A stretch of 5,072 nucleotides of DNA from an uncultured Clostridia bacterium (lineage in GTDB: Bacteria; Bacillota; Clostridia; TANB77; CAG-508), in assembly GCA_947624365.1 (NCBI GenBank), contig CANQJY010000064.1, positions 1-5,072 of the forward strand, in the 5' to 3' direction. Both the position numbers and the translations under genes were made by a program. The notes beneath the pieces are model-generated. The model was given only the letters and a program-made list of their open reading frames with translations. It was not told the DNA's origin and made no database searches. This document shows, one piece after another, positions 1 to 5,072 of this stretch. Position 1 is the first letter of the stretch. Each line of letters opens with the position of its first letter.

Positions 1-281
1 GAGTAAAAAATAATCTTACTCAAGAAAAAATGGCAGATATAATTGGAACATCTGTTGCTTTTTATAGCAGAATAGAAACAGGTAAAACATCAATTAATTT
101 AAAACGTATTGTACAAATTTCAGAAGTATTAAAAGTACCAGTAGGATACTTTATAACAGGAACAACAGAAGATACTGAAGTTTACCTAAATCAAGATTTT
201 AAAAAGATATTAGAAAAATGCACACCTGAAAAGCAAAGATTTATTTATCAAATAGCAGAATTAGTAGCAAACCATATGTAA
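1..281 (+). CDS. XRE/Cro-family helix-turn-helix transcriptional regulator, 5'-truncated by the window
   Basis: Small DNA-binding regulator of the HTH_3 (Cro/C1) type, presumably cytoplasmic; target genes unknown. The frame is open from base 3, giving 92 visible residues to the TAA at 279-281. The peptide starts VKNNLTQEKMADIIG, matching helices 1-2 of the family (usually LTQEELAEKLG). Then come the recognition-helix region TSVAFYSRIETGK and the closing helices of the domain, LKRIVQISEVLKVPVGYF. A tail of about 40 residues ends in a predicted amphipathic helix (FKKILEKCTPEKQRFIYQI), common in short clostridial regulators. The ATG at 30 lies inside the domain and has no ribosome binding site before it, so it is an internal Met. 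Roughly 10-20 residues and the true start lie upstream of the window. The gene ends 50 nt before smc on the same strand. Regulation of smc by this protein is possible, but no operator is visible. The family call is firm; the role is unknown. Confidence 0.9.
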   Translation, partial: VKNNLTQEKMADIIGTSVAFYSRIETGKTSINLKRIVQISEVLKVPVGYFITGTTEDTEVYLNQDFKKILEKCTPEKQRFIYQIAELVANHM

Positions 282-285
282 AATC

Positions 286-312
286 TTTACAAAAAAAGAA
301 AAATGATATAAA
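286..312 (+). promoter_or_regulatory. Putative sigma-A promoter with extended -10 for smc
   Basis: A TTTACA box (286-291, one mismatch to TTGACA) is followed after 15 nt by TATAAA (307-312, one mismatch to TATAAT). The -10 is preceded by TG at 304-305, giving the extended -10 form TGnTATAAA. An extended -10 would tolerate the short spacer. Transcription would begin near base 319, leaving a leader of only about 13 nt that is almost entirely ribosome binding site. AT-rich DNA gives such boxes by chance, so this is suggestive only. Confidence 0.42.
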
Positions 313-320
313 CTAAGTAC

Positions 321-325
321 GGTGG
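321..325 (+). promoter_or_regulatory. Ribosome binding site of smc (non-canonical GGTGG)
   Basis: GGTGG lies 6 nt before the ATG at 332. GGTG can pair with the CACC part of the 16S rRNA 3' end, so this is a weaker, shifted Shine-Dalgarno compared with the perfect site before the next gene. Its spacing supports the ATG at 332 as the smc start. Confidence 0.6.
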
Positions 326-331
326 TAGAAA

Positions 332-3300
332 ATGTATTTAAAAAGAATTGAAATGCAAGGATTTAAATCTTTTGCAGACAAAACAATCATCGAACTAAAA
401 GAGGGAATTACAACAGTAATTGGACCAAATGGTTCAGGTAAAAGCAATATATCAGACGCAATCAGATGGGTACTAGGAGAACAAAGTATAAAATCATTAA
501 GAGGTTCAAAATCATTAGACATCATATTTTCAGGAACACAAAACAGAAAATCTTTAGGTTTTGCTGAAAGTTCACTAGTATTTGATAATACAGATGGTGC
601 ATTGCCAATTGAATATACAGAAGTAACAGTTACAAGAAAACTATATAGAAGTGGAGAAACAGGTTACTATATAAATAAAGTTCCATGCAGGCTAAAGGAT
701 GTATTAGAATTATTTATGGATACAGGAATAGGAAAAGACGGATATTCAATTGTAGGACAAGGAAAAATTGATGAAATTTTAAGTAATAAATCAGAAGATA
801 GAAGGCACATATTTGAAGAAGCAGCAGGAATTGTAAAATATAGAATTCGTAAACAAGAATCTGAAAAAAAATTAGAACATACTAAATTAAATTTACTAAG
901 AATTAATGATATTATTACAGAAATAGAAGCCAATTTAGAACCATTAAATAATCAAGCAGAAAAAGCTAAGAAATATCTTAATTTAAGAGAAGAATTAAAA
1001 GATATAGAAGTAGGCCTATTTCTATATAATATAAATCAAAACAAGCAAGAATTGGAAAAAATAACAACAGATGAAACAATTACTAGAGAACATTGTGAAG
1101 AAGAAGAAATAAAACTAGAAAGAATAAAACATGTAAAAGAAGAATTAAAAAACGCAATTGATGAAATTACAAATAAAATAGAAAACATGTCAAATCTTGG
1201 ATTTGAAAGTCAAAAAGAAATAGAGATGTTAAATGCAGATATTAGTGTGTCACAAACAAGAATAGCTAATAACAAAGAAAATCAAAAACGATTTATAGAA
1301 GAAATAGAAGAAAAAAAGGTACGTTTACAAGAATTAGAAGAAGAAGAAAAACAAAAAGAGCAAAAACGTGAAAATTTAAAACAAAACAAAGAAAAATTTG
1401 CAAATGAACTAGCACAAAAACAACAAGAATTAGACAAATTAACTGAAAAACTTTCTAGTAAAGAATTAGAAATAGAAAATTACAAAAAGAAAGTAGAAGA
1501 AAATACAGATCAAAAATATGAAAAACAATCACAAATTCAAGAAAAAGAAATCAACTATGAAAATGACGAAAAAAGGCAAAAGCAAATAAAACAAGAAATA
1601 CAAGTAAACATATCAGAATTAGACAATACTCGTATGCAAAAAGAAGAAATTGCTAAAGAATTTTATGAAATGGAAGCAAAAAGAAACAAAACAAAAAATG
1701 AATTAGAAAAAATTACAAAACAAAAAGAACAAGCAGACCAAAAAATCAAAGCATATGAGGAAAAAATTAATACAATGTTAAACGAAATGCGCATAAAAGA
1801 ATCAAGGCAACGTTTTTTAATAGAAACAGAAAGAGAAAAAGAAGGATACACAAAAAGTGTAAAAACATTATTAAAAGATTGTGAAACAAATATAAATTTA
1901 AAAAAAGGTGTAGAAGGTGTTTTAGCAAATTTAATAGAAGTGCCAGAAAATTTAGAAACAGCAATAGAAATGTGTTTAGGACTATCTCTACAAAATATAG
2001 TAACAGACACAGAAGCAAATGCAAAAAAATTAGTAGAATACTTACGTAAAAATAATATTGGTAGAGCATCATTCTTACCAATTACATCTGTTAAAGGGAA
2101 AAAACTAGATAAAATAAAAGGTAATGAAAAAGGGATTATAGGGATAGCATCAGATTTAGTAAAATACAGTAAAAAACATGAACAAATAGTGTTAAATTTA
2201 CTAGGAAGAACTGTAGTTGTAGATAATATGGATACAGCAATTAAGGTTGCAAAACAAAATGGATATAGTTTTAGAATTGTAACAACACAAGGGGATGTAA
2301 TTAATGCATCAGGAGCTATAACTGGTGGAGCAGTAGCTAAAAAAACAGTTAACATACTAGGAAGAAGCAAAGAAATTGAAAGATTAGGCAAAGAGATAAA
2401 GAAAATACAAGAAAAAGTACAAGATATTGAGGCAAAAAAATCAAAAGATGAGCAGGATATAAAAAGCATTTCTGAAATTGTAGAAAATTTGGAAAAGCAA
2501 CTACAAGAAAATGAAATAGAATATGCAACCCAAAAGCAAAAAATGCTATCATTTGAAGAAAGTATTAATAAACTTGAAACTCGTTTACAAAAATTAAAAG
2601 ATGAGCAAAAACAATTAGAAGAAGATAAAAAGCAACAACTAGATGAAAAAGAACAAATTAAGAAAGAAATAGAAGCCATAAATGAAGAAACAGAAAAATT
2701 GACACAAATCATTACAGAATATGCTGAATTGAATAAAGATAATCAAAAATATATTGATGATTTAAATTCTGATATTACTAACCTAAAAATATCTGTATCT
2801 TCTTTTGATGAAAGTGAAAGCTCTATTGAAGAAATAAAAGAAAGAATTAATCAAGAAAAAGAAGCAAACCAAAAAACAATTAAAAACAAAGAAGAACAAA
2901 TTGAGCAAAGTAAACAAGAAAACATTAATTTAGAACAGGCAATTCAAGAAATAAAAGAAAAAATAGAAACAATTAAACAAGATGTACAAAACAGTAGTGG
3001 CAAAATAGAAGAACTAAAACAAGAAAGAAAAGATAAAAATGAAAAATTAGAAAATCAAGAAGAACAAATAACAGAAAAATTTAGTATTATAGAAGATTTA
3101 AAAGGACAATTAGTAAAATTAGAAGTTAAGAAAACAAAAGCACAAGAAGAAATCACACAAATTATAAACAAATTATGGGAAGAATATGAATTAACACCAA
3201 ATGGAGTAGAAAAGTATGAAAAGCCAAGTAACATTACTGCTACAAAGAAGAAAGTAAATGAATTAAGAACACAAATGAAGGAAATAGGAAGTGTTAATTT

Positions 3301-3880
3301 AGATTCAATTGAAGAATATAAAAATTTAAAAGAACGTTATGATTTTATGAGTGAACAACGATTAGATTTAGAAAGTACAATGACAAAATTAAGAAAAATA
3401 GTAACAGATATGACACAAATTATGAAAGAACAATTTAAACTTAAATTTAAAGAAATTAATAAAAATTTTGGAGAAGTATTTTCACAATTATTTGGTGGAG
3501 GAAAAGCAGAAGTTAAATTAGAAGATGAACAAAATATTTTAGAATGTGGTATAGAAATTACAGCACAGCCACCAGGAAAAAAATTGCAAAATATGATGTT
3601 ATTGTCAGGTGGAGAAAAAGCTTTAACTGCTATTGCATTATTATTTGCCATTTTAAAAATTAATCCAGCACCATTTTGCGTATTAGATGAAATTGAAGCA
3701 GCACTTGATGATGTTAATGTATATCGTTATGCAGAATATTTGAAAAGATTTGCAAAAGACACACAATTTTTAGTAATTACTCATAGAAAAGGAACAATGG
3801 AGGCAGCAGATAGTGTATATGGTGTTACTATGGAAGAAAATGGAATATCAAAATTGTTATCAATGAAATTAAGAGCATAG
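332..3880 (+). CDS. smc: Chromosome segregation/condensation ATPase SMC, complete
   Basis: Structural maintenance of chromosomes protein. It forms a homodimer that, with ScpA and ScpB in this family, organises and separates the nucleoid by ATP-driven DNA loop handling. The 1182 residues are close to B. subtilis Smc (1186). The start MYLKRIEMQGFKSFAD is the canonical N-terminus. Domains in order: N-head (1 to about 165) with Walker A GPNGSGKS (31-38, Lys37), Arg57 at the arginine-finger position and Q-loop Gln143 in SIVGQGKIDEIL; N-arm coiled coil (about 168-500); hinge (about 505-668) with GRASFLPI (577-584) and SGAITGG (660-666); C-arm coiled coil (about 675-975); C-head with GSVNLD (986-991), signature LSGGE (1091-1095), Walker B VLDE (1117-1120, catalytic Glu1120), D-loop LDD (1125-1127) and switch His1151 in ITHRKGTME. 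No key residue is missing and there is no frameshift. The first hinge glycine of the usual GGSxTGG is Ser660, a mild variation. ScpA and ScpB are not in the window, and neither adjacent gene is rnc or ftsY. The coding strand is extremely A-rich because Lys, Glu, Gln and Asn fill the arms. Confidence 0.99.
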   Translation: MYLKRIEMQGFKSFADKTIIELKEGITTVIGPNGSGKSNISDAIRWVLGEQSIKSLRGSKSLDIIFSGTQNRKSLGFAESSLVFDNTDGALPIEYTEVTVTRKLYRSGETGYYINKVPCRLKDVLELFMDTGIGKDGYSIVGQGKIDEILSNKSEDRRHIFEEAAGIVKYRIRKQESEKKLEHTKLNLLRINDIITEIEANLEPLNNQAEKAKKYLNLREELKDIEVGLFLYNINQNKQELEKITTDETITREHCEEEEIKLERIKHVKEELKNAIDEITNKIENMSNLGFESQKEIEMLNADISVSQTRIANNKENQKRFIEEIEEKKVRLQELEEEEKQKEQKRENLKQNKEKFANELAQKQQELDKLTEKLSSKELEIENYKKKVEENTDQKYEKQSQIQEKEINYENDEKRQKQIKQEIQVNISELDNTRMQKEEIAKEFYEMEAKRNKTKNELEKITKQKEQADQKIKAYEEKINTMLNEMRIKESRQRFLIETEREKEGYTKSVKTLLKDCETNINLKKGVEGVLANLIEVPENLETAIEMCLGLSLQNIVTDTEANAKKLVEYLRKNNIGRASFLPITSVKGKKLDKIKGNEKGIIGIASDLVKYSKKHEQIVLNLLGRTVVVDNMDTAIKVAKQNGYSFRIVTTQGDVINASGAITGGAVAKKTVNILGRSKEIERLGKEIKKIQEKVQDIEAKKSKDEQDIKSISEIVENLEKQLQENEIEYATQKQKMLSFEESINKLETRLQKLKDEQKQLEEDKKQQLDEKEQIKKEIEAINEETEKLTQIITEYAELNKDNQKYIDDLNSDITNLKISVSSFDESESSIEEIKERINQEKEANQKTIKNKEEQIEQSKQENINLEQAIQEIKEKIETIKQDVQNSSGKIEELKQERKDKNEKLENQEEQITEKFSIIEDLKGQLVKLEVKKTKAQEEITQIINKLWEEYELTPNGVEKYEKPSNITATKKKVNELRTQMKEIGSVNLDSIEEYKNLKERYDFMSEQRLDLESTMTKLRKIVTDMTQIMKEQFKLKFKEINKNFGEVFSQLFGGGKAEVKLEDEQNILECGIEITAQPPGKKLQNMMLLSGGEKALTAIALLFAILKINPAPFCVLDEIEAALDDVNVYRYAEYLKRFAKDTQFLVITHRKGTMEAADSVYGVTMEENGISKLLSMKLRA

Positions 3881-3923
3881 GGAAAAAAGAATTGCATAAA
3901 ATGAAGTAATAAATCAAGTTTAC

Positions 3924-3930
3924 AAGGAGG
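3924..3930 (+). promoter_or_regulatory. Strong ribosome binding site of the flippase gene
   Basis: AAGGAGG is a perfect Shine-Dalgarno match ending 5 nt before the ATG at 3936, and fixes that start. The 55 nt gap after the smc stop shows no inverted repeat followed by a T-run, so no terminator is called. No convincing promoter is seen either: the TTGCAT at 3892 and TAATAA at 3907 are poor matches. Read-through from smc is the simplest reading. Confidence 0.85.
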
Positions 3931-3935
3931 ATAAA

Positions 3936-5072
3936 ATGCCATCAAAAAATAAACAAGGATTTTTGCAAGGAGTACTAACACTTATGTTTTCACAAGTCCT
4001 TATAAAACTATTAGGAATGGTATATACTTTATATTTAACAAATAGACAAGGATTTGGAGACGAAGGGAATGGGATTGTAGCAAGTAGTTATCAAATTTAT
4101 GCCATGTTACTTACAATTTCATCTATTGGAGTACCAAATGCAATATCTAAACTTGTATCAGAAAGAGTAGCAATTGGAGATCACAAAGGAGCATATCGTA
4201 TTTTTAAAATTGCATTTGCTACATTTGCAATTATTGGATTAATAGGTAGTTTAATGTTATTTTTTGGAGCACATGTGATTGCATATAATTGGTTACAAAT
4301 ACCAGAAGCGGAAATGACTCTTGTTGCATTATCACCAGCAATATTCTTTGTTGCAATTAGTTCTGTTATGAGGGGATATTGCAACGGAAGGCAAAATATA
4401 AAGGCAACAGCCAGATCGCAAACATTAGAACAAGTCTTTAAAACTGCACTTACAATTATTATTGTAGAAATTGTCGCAATCATATCACATGTTTCAACAG
4501 AATGGATGGCAGCAGGAGCAACACTTGCTACAACAATTGCAACATTTGCAGGATTTGGATATTTGTATTTATATTATCAAACTATTCGTAAAGAAATAGC
4601 AAGAGAAATTAAGTCAACAGTGAATTACCAATATGAAAGAGTAAAAACGATTATAAAAAAAGTATTATTAGTATCAGCACCAATTGCTTTAACAGCCATT
4701 ATGTCATCATTAAATAAAAATATAGATTCATTTACAGTAGTAAGAAGTCTAAAACAATTCTTACCAGAAAGCGAAGCATTAGCACAATATGGTATTTTAG
4801 GTGGAAAAGTAGATATGCTAACTAGTTTACCATTATCTATAAACGTAGCATTTGCAACAGCATTAGTGCCAGCAATATCTGGAGCAAAAGCAAAAAAAGA
4901 CAAAAAAACAATTACAAAGAAAACATCATTTTCATTATTAATATCTATGCTAATAGGTTTACCATGTACAGTAGGAATGTGCATATTTGCAGGACCAATT
5001 CTAAATCTTTTATTTCCAAATGCAAGTAGTGGAGAACTAATTTTACAAATTAGCAGTTTAACAATTTTATTT
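3936..5072 (+). CDS. SpoVB/YtgP (MurJ-like) oligosaccharide/lipid flippase, 3'-truncated by the window
   Basis: Integral membrane transporter of the MOP exporter superfamily, polysaccharide biosynthesis branch. Members flip lipid-linked sugars, such as lipid II for peptidoglycan or other undecaprenyl-linked oligosaccharides, across the cytoplasmic membrane. The 379 codons are open to the window edge with no stop; relatives are about 500-550 aa, so some 120-170 residues are missing. Visible landmarks are helix 1 (about 9-34), the GDEGNG loop (41-46), helix 2 (47-70), the conserved stretch AISKLVSER (69-77), helices near 90-117 and 127-145, RGYCNGRQN (146-154) with downstream TLEQVFK (163-169), hydrophobic spans at 170-183 and 191-214, KNIDSF (261-266), LPLSINVAF (298-306), LVPAIS (310-315), and a span at 332-359. 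These match the SpoVB/YtgP group better than MATE drug exporters or E. coli MurJ. Glu178 sits inside a hydrophobic helix, and helix 1 carries Lys24, as expected for a flippase with a polar cavity. It follows smc on the same strand and is probably co-transcribed. SpoVB, YtgP/MurJ and a capsule flippase remain alternatives. Confidence 0.88.
   Translation, partial: MPSKNKQGFLQGVLTLMFSQVLIKLLGMVYTLYLTNRQGFGDEGNGIVASSYQIYAMLLTISSIGVPNAISKLVSERVAIGDHKGAYRIFKIAFATFAIIGLIGSLMLFFGAHVIAYNWLQIPEAEMTLVALSPAIFFVAISSVMRGYCNGRQNIKATARSQTLEQVFKTALTIIIVEIVAIISHVSTEWMAAGATLATTIATFAGFGYLYLYYQTIRKEIAREIKSTVNYQYERVKTIIKKVLLVSAPIALTAIMSSLNKNIDSFTVVRSLKQFLPESEALAQYGILGGKVDMLTSLPLSINVAFATALVPAISGAKAKKDKKTITKKTSFSLLISMLIGLPCTVGMCIFAGPILNLLFPNASSGELILQISSLTILF

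Noticed and set aside
1663..2712. 349-codon open frame on the minus strand inside smc
   Set aside because: The translation is a low-complexity Ser/Phe/Cys/Ile-rich string with no domain. It lies wholly opposite the purine-rich smc arm and hinge coding sequence, whose biased codons rarely place TTA, CTA or TCA in that phase.
1022..3170. Imperfect short DNA repeats (GAAGAA, CAAGAAAAA and similar) across the smc arms
   Set aside because: They reflect heptad coiled-coil coding for Glu, Lys and Gln. There is no regular unit length or spacing that would suggest a true tandem repeat or CRISPR array.
864..3580. A7-A8 homopolymer runs in smc (for example 864-871 and 1311-1317) as possible phase-variation tracts
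   Set aside because: Runs of this length are expected in roughly 27% GC DNA rich in Lys codons. smc is a housekeeping gene and the frame is intact across all of them.
3881..3935. Possible promoter or terminator between smc and the flippase
   Set aside because: No inverted repeat with a T-run is present. The best -35/-10 candidates (TTGCAT, TAATAA) match poorly, and TTTACA at 3919 lies too close to the ribosome binding site to serve as a -35 for this start.
313..3981. Other minus-strand open frames at 313-525, 667-933, 1767-2081, 2349-2552, 3337-3651 and 3781-3981
   Set aside because: All overlap well-supported genes on the opposite strand and have Leu/Phe/Ser-rich compositions typical of antisense to A-rich genes. 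None encodes a recognisable domain.
4181..4984. Minus-strand open frames at 4181-4483 and 4625-4984 opposite the flippase gene
   Set aside because: They are shadows of a clearly coding + strand frame with family motifs throughout. Their peptides resemble no family I know.
1..5072. Defence system, mobile element or other novel system
   Set aside because: The only genes are a small HTH regulator, a canonical SMC and a polysaccharide/lipid flippase. The large ATPase has full SMC length, hinge and head motifs, not the architecture of a defence SMC such as JetC, MksB or an SbcC/Rad50-type protein, and no nuclease or partner gene accompanies it here.

Overview
The window reads as an ordinary chromosomal segment of a very AT-rich, low-GC Gram-positive bacterium, most likely a Clostridia-type Firmicute. 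Sampled lines are about 25-28% GC. Codons end mostly in A or T (AAA, GAA, CAA, TTA, ACA, AGA). One gene has a perfect AAGGAGG ribosome binding site, and tryptophan is encoded by TGG with no in-frame TGA, so the code is not the Mycoplasma type. The proteins resemble Bacillus/Clostridium families. Genus cannot be settled from this sequence.

Three genes lie on the + strand, head to tail. (1) Bases 1-281 hold the 3' part of a small XRE/Cro-type helix-turn-helix regulator. Its start lies before the window: the reading frame is open back to the first bases, and the first visible residues already belong to the DNA-binding domain. (2) Bases 332-3880 hold a complete smc gene (1182 aa), the chromosome condensation and segregation ATPase. 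All head motifs, the hinge and both coiled-coil arms are present. (3) From base 3936 to the window end, the first 379 codons of a multi-spanning membrane flippase of the SpoVB/YtgP (MurJ-like) polysaccharide or lipid II exporter group are visible. Its 3' end is cut off by the window.

The gaps are short: 50 nt before smc and 55 nt between smc and the flippase. Neither holds a recognisable terminator hairpin. A plausible extended -10 promoter sits just before smc, so smc and the flippase are probably co-transcribed. In many Firmicutes smc is flanked by rnc and ftsY; neither is adjacent here. If the two genes share a transcript, chromosome organisation and cell-envelope precursor export would be co-expressed, but a functional link is only inferred.

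I found no RNA genes, insertion sequences, CRISPR arrays, attachment sites or significant repeats. Several open frames on the minus strand, the longest 349 codons, are by-products of the purine-rich smc coding strand. I see no evidence of a new biological system. The points worth a second look are modest: the gene neighbourhood, the very short predicted smc leader, and the sequence of the flippase's first membrane helix.
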